Below are positions 6,769-15,500 of a DNA stretch of 64,000 bases, piece after piece. Both the position numbers and the translations under genes were made by a program. The first letter of the stretch is position 1. The number at the start of each line of letters is the position of its first letter. The notes below the pieces were generated by a model, which did no database searches, was not told the DNA's origin, and saw nothing but the letters and a program-made list of their open reading frames with translations. The stretch lies in assembly GCF_050038885.1 (NCBI RefSeq), contig NZ_CP143624.1:8680001-8744000 (forward strand), written 5' to 3'. The stretch is from Myxococcus flavus. Lineage in GTDB: Bacteria; Myxococcota; Myxococcia; Myxococcales; Myxococcaceae.

Positions 6769-7532
6769 GTCGCGCACGCCTCCGAGGACTCGGGATACGC
6801 CGGCACGGCCATGACGCGGCAGCCCTCGCAGTCCGCCGCGCGCGCCACGCGCGTTCGCCGCCCCAGCAGGGACACGCCATCCAGGACATGGAGCGTGGCC
6901 TCACCCGGGGCAGCACGTGCGGCGCCCGACAGCAGCTCCAGGGCCAGCAGGGCCTGCACCGCGCCCACCAGCCCCGCCAGCGAGCCCAGCACGCCCGCCT
7001 GGGCGCACGTGGGCACCGCGTCCGGCGGAGGCGGGGCTTCATAGAGGCAGCGCAGGCACGGCCCGCCCGGATCCACGCGCATCGCCTGCCCCTGCATGCG
7101 CAGTACGCCGCCATAGATGAGTGGCACGCCCGTCAGCACCGCGACGTCGGACAGGAAGAACTTGGTGGCCACGCCATCCGTGGCGTCGATGACCGCGTCA
7201 TGCGCGCGGAACAGGCCCTCCGCGTTGCTCGCGTCCACGCGCTCGGCGAGGGCCTCGGTGGACAGCCCGGGGAAGGCGCGCGCCAGGCCCTCCGCCGCGG
7301 ACTCCGCCTTGTTCCGGCCCACGTCCGACGGCCGGTGCCACAACTGGCGCGGCAGGTTCGTCACGTCCACCCGATCGGGATCCGCCAGCGTCAGGTGCCC
7401 GACACCGGCCTGCGCCAGCGCCAGCGACGCCGGGCAGCCGAGCCCGCCCGCCCCCACCAGCAGCACGCGCGCGCGCTCCAGCCGGGACGCATGGGGAATT
7501 CGGGGATGGTGGTCTGTACCGTGGCCATGCAT
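6765..7532 (-). CDS. ThiF/MoeB/HesA-family E1-like adenylyltransferase
   Basis: The product has 255 residues with the full set of E1 landmarks. The nucleotide loop is GAGGLG at 27-32. R62 lies in NLPRQL, K75 in GRNKAES, the catalytic Asp region is VIDATD at 115-119, and C176 is in PTCAQAGVLG. The zinc cysteines are C159/C162 and C235/C238. Such enzymes adenylate the C-terminal Gly-Gly of a ubiquitin-like sulfur carrier so that sulfur can be added. It has no rhodanese domain; the TusA protein encoded next probably supplies the sulfur. It heads a five-gene operon joined by overlaps or very short gaps. The start at 7532 has GGAG ten bases upstream, but the first 14 codons have poor GC3 while the alternative frame (MATVQTTIPEFP, from 7528) looks more coding-like, so the N-terminus may be misread. 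Confidence 0.88.
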   Translation of the reverse strand: MHGHGTDHHPRIPHASRLERARVLLVGAGGLGCPASLALAQAGVGHLTLADPDRVDVTNLPRQLWHRPSDVGRNKAESAAEGLARAFPGLSTEALAERVDASNAEGLFRAHDAVIDATDGVATKFFLSDVAVLTGVPLIYGGVLRMQGQAMRVDPGGPCLRCLYEAPPPPDAVPTCAQAGVLGSLAGLVGAVQALLALELLSGAARAAPGEATLHVLDGVSLLGRRTRVARAADCEGCRVMAVPAYPESSEACAT

Positions 7533-7654
7533 CGGATTGCTGCTCCACGAGGTCGGAAACGAATATGGTGGGTTCGCCTGCGTACCACCTTGCAGAAAGG
7601 CGCAGGTGCCCTTCCACCGTCCCGCCTCCGCGCGGTCCTCACCTGCCAGGACAT

Positions 7655-8041
7655 ATGAAAAACCTGACCGGCGTGCTCGTCTTTTCCGCTGCCCTCCTCC
7701 TGGCCCCTGGCTGCTCCCGCAAGACGGGCGAGGCGCCGGGCCCCACCGACGCCTCGGCCACCGGCGAATCCGCGAAGACGGGCGCCAGCAAGGGCGCGCT
7801 GGAGACGGGGAGCGACTCGGGCGCGGCCACCTCGTCACGCGTGGCCCAGGAGGCCTGCGTCGACACCTGGCTCCAGAAGCACGGGATGGACGCCTACGGC
7901 AACCCGGAGGGCACCATGTACGCGGGCGGCACGCCGCTGTTCAACGAACGAACGGGCGAGCAGCTCGACCGGCTGGAGTTCATCTTCAAGAACAAGCCCG
8001 AGGTGCGGCAGGCGTGCTCGGGCGACGCCTCCGCCGAGTGA
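7655..8041 (+). CDS. Small lipoprotein of unknown function
   Basis: The product has 128 residues. Its signal peptide ends in a lipobox LAPGC with Cys at about residue 20. A Ser/Thr/Gly/Ala-rich linker of some 40 residues leads to a small acidic domain with three cysteines (EACVDTWLQKHG near residue 68 and RQACSG near the end). No recognised domain was found by eye. It diverges from the E1 operon with a 122-base gap. Outer-membrane or periplasmic location is inferred from the lipobox. Confidence 0.75.
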   Translation: MKNLTGVLVFSAALLLAPGCSRKTGEAPGPTDASATGESAKTGASKGALETGSDSGAATSSRVAQEACVDTWLQKHGMDAYGNPEGTMYAGGTPLFNERTGEQLDRLEFIFKNKPEVRQACSGDASAE

Positions 8042-8150
8042 CGCGGCGCGCCCTCCCGGCGCGGGGCCTGCCTCCTCGCCCTCCCGGTGGCGGATCGAGC
8101 CGCCTCCGGGATTCCCGCCCACCCGGTCGCTCCCGTAGACTGCCGGCCGA

Positions 8151-9434
8151 ATGGATTCCCATCTCGCACTGGGCGAGGAGACACCTGCCAATGACCTGCG
8201 CGCCCGGGTGCGGAAGGTCCTGGAGCGCCGCAAGCTGACCGACAGCGTGTCGGCGGAGCAGGCGGCCGCCTCGTGGGAGCAGGACCGCTTCGTCGCCCGC
8301 GCCCGCGCGCTCTTCTACGCGCGGATGATGTTCCTCACGCTGGGCCTGCTCATCCTCGCGGTGCCAGCCTGGAGCAGCTACTTCGGCCTCACCGGGCCCT
8401 TCGCCTTCGTGGGCTACTTCGCGATGCTGCTCTACAGCGTCGCCAACCTCCTGGTCATCGACCATCCGAAGGCCGGCCGCTGGGTGACGTACATCACCCT
8501 CTGCCTGGACGTGGCCATCAGCGTGGTGCTCATCGTCAAGCCGCACGTCGGCGGCGGCCTCCAGAGCCCGCTGCTGGCCACGCAGCTGCTCTTCACGACC
8601 CTCTTCGCCATCCTCTATCCGAAGCCGCTGGCCATCCTCCCGCCGCTGCTGGCACTGCCCATCACCACGCGGCTGGACCTGCTCCTCAACCGCTCGGTGA
8701 CGGCGGTGGAGCTGCTGACGCTGCTCTGGTACCTGGCGCTCAACTTCATCATCGTCTACGTGCTCGTGTACCTGAACGAGCGCGAAGCCGCCGCGCACCG
8801 CGAGGTGGTGTCCCTCCAGGGAGACCTCAAGGAGCTGGCCGTGGTGGAGGAGCGCAACCGGCTGGCGCGCGAGATTCACGACGGCCTGGGCGCGTCCCTC
8901 TCGTCGATGATCATCCAGTCCGAGTACATCCTGAACCTCGCGCGCGAGGACGGGCTGCGCGAGGAGATTCGCGAGCTGAAGCTCACGGCGGAGGAGTCCA
9001 TCGAGGAGCTGAGGCGCAACCTGCGGATGATGCGCGAGGACTTCGAGCTGGCGCAGGGCCTGGAGGACTACGCGAAGACGTTCCGCGAGCGCACCGGCCT
9101 GGACATCCGCTTCGAGCGCACCGGCCTCCAGCGCAAGCTCAGCCCGGACGCGCAGCTGGCGCTCTTCCGCATCCTCCAGGAGTCCCTGTCCAACGCGGTG
9201 AAACACGCGGAGGCCCGGGGCGTCCAGGTGCGGCTCGACTTCAGCGAGGACCGCGTCAACCTCGTCGTGCGCGACGACGGGAAGGGCTTCGACCCCGCCC
9301 GGACGCCGCGCGGCCACTACGGCCTGCTGAACATGCGCGAGCGTGCCATGAAGCTCGGTGGCCAGCTCATCGTGGACTCGTCACCCGGCGCTGGCGCCCA
9401 GGTGGCATTCTCTCTTCCCTGTCGCCCGTCATGA
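8151..9434 (+). CDS. Membrane sensor histidine kinase, NarL/DesK type
   Basis: The product has 427 residues. About five hydrophobic segments fill residues 55-215 and no large extracytoplasmic domain is present, so sensing probably occurs in or near the membrane. A HisKA_3 dimerisation region begins near residue 235 with ERNRLAREIHDGLG; H243 is the likely phosphorylated His. The ATPase part has FRILQESLSNAVKHA (N box) and DDGKGFDP (G1), ending with GLLNMRERAMKLGG. The response regulator gene overlaps its stop by four bases, so the two are translated together. The signal and regulon are unknown. Confidence 0.92.
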   Translation: MDSHLALGEETPANDLRARVRKVLERRKLTDSVSAEQAAASWEQDRFVARARALFYARMMFLTLGLLILAVPAWSSYFGLTGPFAFVGYFAMLLYSVANLLVIDHPKAGRWVTYITLCLDVAISVVLIVKPHVGGGLQSPLLATQLLFTTLFAILYPKPLAILPPLLALPITTRLDLLLNRSVTAVELLTLLWYLALNFIIVYVLVYLNEREAAAHREVVSLQGDLKELAVVEERNRLAREIHDGLGASLSSMIIQSEYILNLAREDGLREEIRELKLTAEESIEELRRNLRMMREDFELAQGLEDYAKTFRERTGLDIRFERTGLQRKLSPDAQLALFRILQESLSNAVKHAEARGVQVRLDFSEDRVNLVVRDDGKGFDPARTPRGHYGLLNMRERAMKLGGQLIVDSSPGAGAQVAFSLPCRPS

Positions 9435-10186
9435 CCGGAGCCCCCGTGGACGCCCCGCTGCCGCCCTCCTCCCCGCCCATTCGTGTCTTCGTGGTGGAGG
9501 ACCAGACGAAGATCCTCAAGAACCAGCTCCGCCTCTTCGAGAGCCACCCGGAGATGGACATCATCGGCACCGCGCTCTCCGGTGAGGCTGCCCTGGAGGA
9601 GGTGCCCAGGCTGATGCCGGACGTGCTCCTGCTGGACCTGGGGCTGCCGCGCATGAGCGGCATCGACGTCACGCGCGAGGTGAAGGCGCGCTTCCCGAAG
9701 ATTGAAATCCTCATCTTCACCATCTTCGACGAGGAGGACAAAGTGCTGGAGGCGGTGAAGGCCGGCGCCTCCGGCTATCTCCTCAAGGGCGCCCCGGTGG
9801 ACAAGATCATCGAGGCCATCAAGGAGGTCCGCGCGGGCGGCACCGTCATCCAGCCCAACCTCGCCCGCCGGCTGCTGCGCCACTTCCGCGTGGAGCCCGA
9901 CGCCAACCCCGTCCCCACCGAGCCCGTGACGGCGGTGCCCGCCGAGCCGCAACCCGCGGAGGGGGACTCGCTCCAGGAGCCGCTGCTCAAGCCCCTGTCG
10001 GACCGCGAGCGCGAGATCCTCCAGCTCATCGCCAAGGGCGTGTCCAACAGCGAGGCCGCGCGGCTGCTCGACCTCAGCAAGGCCACCATCCGCACCCACC
10101 TGGAGCACATCTACCGGAAGCTCGAGGTCACCAACCGCGTGGAGGCCGTCACCGAGGGCATCCGCAAGGGCCTCATCTCCGTCTGA
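9431..10186 (+). CDS. LuxR/NarL-type response regulator
   Basis: The product has 251 residues. A receiver domain (18-140) has the acidic pair at E23/D24, phospho-acceptor D69 in DVLLLDLGLP, and a conserved Lys near 119 (YLLKGAP). A Pro/Glu-rich linker of about 30 residues follows. The C-terminal LuxR helix-turn-helix (about 185-250) reads LSDREREILQLIAKGVSN and continues to RTHLEHIYRKLEV. It is the partner of the overlapping histidine kinase and acts as a DNA-binding output. The ATGA overlap fixes the start at 9431. Confidence 0.93.
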   Translation: MTGAPVDAPLPPSSPPIRVFVVEDQTKILKNQLRLFESHPEMDIIGTALSGEAALEEVPRLMPDVLLLDLGLPRMSGIDVTREVKARFPKIEILIFTIFDEEDKVLEAVKAGASGYLLKGAPVDKIIEAIKEVRAGGTVIQPNLARRLLRHFRVEPDANPVPTEPVTAVPAEPQPAEGDSLQEPLLKPLSDREREILQLIAKGVSNSEAARLLDLSKATIRTHLEHIYRKLEVTNRVEAVTEGIRKGLISV

Positions 10187-10195
10187 GCGCGCAGC

Positions 10196-10219
10196 GCGGC
10201 GGGCGAGCCTTCCCGCCGC
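10196..10219 (+). terminator. Hairpin after the two-component operon
   Basis: A perfect 8-bp stem (GCGGCGGG / CCCGCCGC) with an 8-base loop begins nine bases after the response-regulator stop. No T-run follows. The 127-base convergent gap holds nothing else recognised. Confidence 0.5.
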
Positions 10220-10313
10220 ATCCCTCGGAGAAGCGACCGCCAGGCGACCTTGATGCCCGGTTACAACCCCAAGCGGGTACGCGGTGAAGCCACCAGGGCC
10301 GCGAGCGGCGGGC

Positions 10314-11579
10314 TCAGCGTCCCAGGGAGAACGCCGCGCCGGGTCGCTCCGCCGCCGCGGCCTCGATGACGAGGTCCGCGTAGCGGTTGACCGGGTCTCC
10401 GGGCTGGGTGCCGTCCCGGAAGTAGAACGTGTAGCCATCCCACGCATCCGGCCGCGTGTCGTTGGCGAACAGCCACAGGGCCCCGGCGCCCACGCCCTCG
10501 TTGCGCAGGCACTCCAGCCATCCCCGGTAGAGCGCTCGCCGCTGCGAGATGTCGAAGTCTCCCTCGTTGCGCAGGCCCAGCTCGCCCACGAACAGGGGCT
10601 TGCCCAGGCTCCGGGCAATGGCGGCGTGCTCGCGAATCCAGCGGGCGCCGGCCTCGGCCGTGTCCATGCCGCCCAGGCCCCAGGACTCCGGATAGAAGTG
10701 CACGGACGCGAAGTCGATGTACGGCGACGCCGTGTTGCGCGTGAAGCTGGAGCCGGGCGTGCGCAGCACCGTCGACCGGGCGCGAGACCAGAAGACCGGG
10801 TCATACCCCTCGGCGGACGGCTCGAAGCCCTCTTCCCCCGTGCCCACCAGGTGGCCGGGCGCCAGCGACTTCACCTCCCGGGCCACGTCATCAATCCAGG
10901 CGCGCAGGCGCGCGCCGTCCCGGTCCAGCCCCCGGCCGCGCGGCTCGTTGAGCAGCTCCCACGCCAGGACGGAGGGGTGGTCGCCGTAGCGGATGCCATC
11001 CACCGTGTTCACCCGGTTGAGCAGCCGCGTGATGTGCGCCTTGTAGTGCGCCACCACCGCTGGCTCGGTGAAGAACCGAGGGTCCCCTTCGACGGGGTTG
11101 GGAAGCCCCGCCCACGCCACGTACTGGCGCGCGCCGCCATAGGCATCCCAGTAGTTCCCCAGGGGCAGCACCAGCCGCACGCCATGGACCCGGGCGCGGG
11201 CGAGCACCCAGTCCAGGCCGATGAGCGCCGTCTCGTCATACTGCAGCGGAGCCACCTGGATGGCCGTGTCCCCTACCTTCTCCACCGCGTCGTTGTGCCC
11301 GTTGGTGCGCAGGGCCCGGACCCCCATGGCCGCGGCCTTGGCGAGCACCTCCTCCAGGACCGGCGACTCCGTCGCGCCACGCCGGACGTCGCGGGTGGCC
11401 TCCTCCTGGAGGAAATAAGCGTTGAGCACCATGGTGCCGGCCGGCAGCCGGCCCAGGTGCTGCGCCGGCCCGCCCGGGCAGCTCGCGGCCACCGCCTCCA
11501 GCATCACCGGTTCGCCATCACCACAGGCCCCCAGGAAGACGGCGAGGGCGGCGATGGTGCTCCGGCGAGGTAGAGACAT
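10314..11579 (-). CDS. GH5 mannanase-like lipoprotein
   Basis: Counted from the ATG at 11579 the product has 421 residues. A short signal ends in LGAC, so it is probably a lipoprotein. The (beta/alpha)8 glycoside hydrolase family 5 domain has the proton donor Glu in WELLNEPRG (E212) and the nucleophile Glu in FVGELG (E333). ASVHFYPESWG and an RTNGHND segment point to the mannanase subfamily (endo-beta-1,4-mannosidase, GH5_7-like), which cuts mannan backbones. Earlier ATGs at 11588 and 11615 are possible, but the lipoprotein signal favours 11579. It stands alone; mannan degradation fits a predatory or saprophytic soil bacterium. Substrate assignment is from motifs only. Confidence 0.85.
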   Translation of the reverse strand: MSLPRRSTIAALAVFLGACGDGEPVMLEAVAASCPGGPAQHLGRLPAGTMVLNAYFLQEEATRDVRRGATESPVLEEVLAKAAAMGVRALRTNGHNDAVEKVGDTAIQVAPLQYDETALIGLDWVLARARVHGVRLVLPLGNYWDAYGGARQYVAWAGLPNPVEGDPRFFTEPAVVAHYKAHITRLLNRVNTVDGIRYGDHPSVLAWELLNEPRGRGLDRDGARLRAWIDDVAREVKSLAPGHLVGTGEEGFEPSAEGYDPVFWSRARSTVLRTPGSSFTRNTASPYIDFASVHFYPESWGLGGMDTAEAGARWIREHAAIARSLGKPLFVGELGLRNEGDFDISQRRALYRGWLECLRNEGVGAGALWLFANDTRPDAWDGYTFYFRDGTQPGDPVNRYADLVIEAAAAERPGAAFSLGR

Positions 11580-11647
11580 ACCCTCCATGGTAACGGCGCC
11601 AGGCGCACCACGCATCGGTCCCGAGGACTGGGCTAGGGTCTTCCGCC

Positions 11648-12529
11648 ATGGAGCTCAAACTGGAAGGCGTGTCGAAGACCTACCCCAACGGCACCCGGGC
11701 GTTGCAGGGTGTCAACCTCACCATTCCGCGCGGGATGTTCGGACTGCTCGGCCCCAACGGCGCTGGCAAGTCCACGCTGATGCGCAGCATCGCCACACTG
11801 CAGGACGTGGACGCGGGCACCATGACGTTCGACGGCATCGACCTGCGCCGGGACAAGGACCGGCTGCGCGAGGTGCTCGGCTACCTTCCGCAAGACTTCG
11901 GCGTGTACCCCAAGGTGACGGCCTGGGACATGCTGGACCACCTCGCACAGCTCAAGGGCCTGGCCCAGCGCGGCCCGCGCCATGACGCGGTGAAGGCGCT
12001 CCTGCAGAAGACCAACCTCTGGGAGCACCGCGACCGGCGGCTCGGTGGCTTCTCCGGTGGCATGAAGCAGCGCTTCGGCATCGCCCAGGCGCTGCTGGGC
12101 AACCCGAAGCTGCTCATCGTGGACGAGCCCACCGCCGGGCTCGACCCCGCGGAGCGCTTCCGCTTCCACAACCTGCTGGCGGAGATCAGCACGGACGTGG
12201 TGGTGCTGCTGTCCACGCACATCGTCTCCGACGTGGCGGACCTCTGTCAGAACATGGCCATCCTCGCCCAGGGGAATGTCGTGACCAGCGGCCACCCGCT
12301 GAAGCTGGTGGAGTCGCTGAGCCAGCGCGTGTGGAAGCGCTTCGTCCATCACCAGGACGAGCTGGACGCGCTCATGAAGGAGCTGGAGGTCATCGCCGTG
12401 CGCCGCGTCGCGGGCCAGCGGCTGGTCCACGTCTACGCGGAGTCCCCGCCCTCCGGCTTCGAGCCCGCCAACCCGGACCTGGAGGATGTCTACTTCCACG
12501 CGCTCGCCCGGGCGTCCAAGCAGACCTGA
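11648..12529 (+). CDS. ABC transporter ATP-binding protein
   Basis: The product has 293 residues. Walker A is GPNGAGKST at 35-43, the signature is GGFSGGMKQR near 138, and Walker B with the following loop is LLIVDEPTAGLD near 158. A switch His is in VVLLSTHIVSD. The C-terminal 80 residues are a regulatory extension common in ABC-2-type exporters. It energises the permease-peptidase fusion whose gene starts ten bases downstream. The start has no strong ribosome site but places the first strand (MELKLEGVSKTYPNG) correctly. Confidence 0.92.
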   Translation: MELKLEGVSKTYPNGTRALQGVNLTIPRGMFGLLGPNGAGKSTLMRSIATLQDVDAGTMTFDGIDLRRDKDRLREVLGYLPQDFGVYPKVTAWDMLDHLAQLKGLAQRGPRHDAVKALLQKTNLWEHRDRRLGGFSGGMKQRFGIAQALLGNPKLLIVDEPTAGLDPAERFRFHNLLAEISTDVVVLLSTHIVSDVADLCQNMAILAQGNVVTSGHPLKLVESLSQRVWKRFVHHQDELDALMKELEVIAVRRVAGQRLVHVYAESPPSGFEPANPDLEDVYFHALARASKQT

Positions 12530-12539
12530 GGGTCCGTCC

Positions 12540-15500
12540 ATGTTCTCCGCCCTCCTGATCTTCGAGCTGAAGCGCCGGGTGAAGATGATCTCCACCTGGA
12601 TCTATGCCCTGTTGCTGGCCGCCGCCGCGGGGGTGATAACCCTGGGCATCGGCGCGGTGTTCAAGGGCTTCGCGGTGGCATCCGGTCCCGAGCTGGTCCG
12701 CATCAACAGTCCGCACTCCGTCTTCGATCTCACCACCGGCGTTGCATACGCCGGCCTCTTCATGGTGGCGGCCGTCTTCGGCCAGGCCGCCTACCAGGAC
12801 TTCGGCCACAACACCTGGATGCTCGTCTTCACGAAGAACGTGAAGAAGGCTCCGTACCTGCTCGGCCGCTTCCTGGGCGCGTACCTCTTCAGCGCCGTGC
12901 TGATGCTCGCCATCCTCCCCGGCCTCATGCTGGGCGCGGTGGGCGTGTGGATGGTGGACGCGGAGAGCCTCGCGCCCTTCAGCCTCGCCGCGTACCTGTG
13001 GCCCTTCGTCGTCGGCGTCTGGCCCACGCTCTTCGTCTGCGGCGCCGTCTTCTTCACGCTGGCGGCCCTGACCCGGCGCATGGCCCCCGTCTACGTGGGC
13101 GTCGTGGTGCTGGTGATGGGCTACCTGGTGCTCAGCGCCGCCATGTCCGACGTGCAGAACCAGGACCTGGCCTCGCTGCTGGACCCGTTTGGCTTCCACA
13201 CCTTCGACAACGCCACCCGCTACTGGACGGCCGCCGAGCGCAACCGCGACCTCGTCCCCTTCCAGGGCCTGATGCTCGCCAACCGGCTGTTGTGGTGCGC
13301 GGTGGGCGCCGTGCTCCTCGCGCTGGCCGTGCTGCGCTTCCGCACCACCGTGGAGGAACAGCGCGGGCGCGGCACCCACGCGGAGGTCGAGGCCCCGGCT
13401 CCGGTCGCCATTCCCGCCACCCTCGCGGCCCCCACGACGACCACCTGGCTGCGCACGGCCGTCTCCGCCGCCTGGCTGGCGTTCCGGGACGTGCTCCGCT
13501 CGCCGGTGTTCTGGTCCTTCGTGGTGGCGGGGCTCGCCATGGGGACCATGGGCATCTCCATCTCGAAGTCGGTGTACGGCACCGCCACCTGGCCGGTGAC
13601 GTGGCAGGTCCTGGAGACGGCCTCGCGCACCTTCCAGCCCTTCCTGCTCATCACCATCACCTTCTACGCGGGCGAGCTGGTGTGGAAGGAGCGCGACGCG
13701 AGGCTGGCCGACATCGTGGATGCGACCCGCGCGCCGTCCTGGGTGGGCTACAGCGCCAAGCTGGGCGCGCTCCTGCTGGTGGCGTTCTCCCTCAAGGGGG
13801 TGGCCATGCTCTCCGCGCTGCTCTCCCAGGTGCTGCGCGGCTACTTCGACATCGAGTGGGACCTCTACGCCATCGAGCTCGTCCTGATGGACTTCCCGCA
13901 CGACGTGCTGATGTGCGTGCTGGCGTTCTTCGCCCAGGTGCTCATCCACCAGAAGTACCTCGCGTACCTGGTGATGGTGCTCTACTTCGTCCTCCAGGGC
14001 GCGCTGCGGCTGGTGGGCGTGGAGGATGACCTGCTCCGCTATGGCTCCGAGCCCGTCCTCCGCTTCTCGGACATGAACCGGTTCGGTGGCATCGTGCCGG
14101 CGCTCGTGTGGTTCCGCGTGTACTGGTACGGGCTCGCAGCGTTCCTCGTCGGCGTGGGCTACCTGCTCGCCGTCCGGGGCAGGGAGACACGCTGGAAGCA
14201 GCGCTGGGCCGCGGCGAAGGCGCGGCGCACGACGGCATGGACCGTGGCCGCGGCGGTGTCCCTCTGCGTCTTCGTGGGCGCGGGCGCGTTCATCTTCTAC
14301 AACACGCACCTGCTCAACCCCTACGTCACGAAGAAGGACCGTGAGCGGCGGCAGGCCCGGTACGAGAAGGAGTACGCGTCCTACGCAGCCCTGCCCCACC
14401 CGCGAATCACCGCCGTGGACGTCACCTTCCACATCTACCCGGAGGCGCTCCGCCTGGAGGCCTTGGGCACCTACCGCATCCGCAACAAGACGGATGCGCC
14501 CATCTCCAAGGTCTTGCTCAGCCTGCCAGACGACGCGCAGGTGCGTGGCCTGTCGCTGGCGGGCGTGACGACCCCCGCCTCGCACGACCCCGAGCTCGGC
14601 ACCTACGTCTACGAGCTGCCCACGCCCCTGGCGCCGGGCGCGGAGTCCGCCCTCGTGTTCGACCTGAGCTTCGGCCACCGGGGCTTCAAGCACGGCGGGC
14701 CGCGCACGGACATCGTGGGCAATGGCACCTTCTTCAACAACGACAACCTGCCGGTGCTGGGCTACCAGCGGCACGCCGAGCTGGAGGATGACGGGGACCG
14801 GAAGGACTACGACCTGCCACCGCGCGAGCGCCTGCCCGACCGGGACGACCCGAAGGCGAAGCAGGACCACTACATCCGTCAGGACTCGGACTTCATCCAG
14901 TTCCAGGCCACGGTGAGCACCTCGAAGGACCAGATTGCCATTGCCCCTGGCTACCTGGAGAAGGAATGGATGGAGGGCGAGCGCCGATTCTTCCGCTACC
15001 GGATGGACCAGCCCATCCTCAACTTCTTCTCCGTCCTGTCCGCGCGCTACGCGGTGCTGCGCGACACGTGGCGCGACGTGAAGCTCGAAGTCTACCACCA
15101 CCCCACGCACACCTTCGCGCTGGACCGGATGATGCGCGGCATGAAGGACACGCTGGAGTACTGCAGCGAGCAGTTCGGCCCGTACCAGCACCGCCAGGCG
15201 CGCATCCTGGAGTTCCCCCGCTACGGAGTCTTCGCGCAGGCCTTTCCCAACACCATTCCGTACTCGGAGGCCATTGGCTTCATCGCGCGCGTGGAGGACG
15301 GCCGCGCCGCGGACATCGACTACCCCTACTACGTCACCGCCCACGAGATTGCCCACCAGTGGTGGGCACACCAGGTGGTGGGCGCGCGGGCGCAGGGGGC
15401 CACGATGACGTCGGAGACCCTGGCGCAGTACTCGGCGCTGATGGTGATGAAGCACCGGTACGGGCCGAAGAAGATGAAGCGCTTCCTCAAGTTCGAGCTG

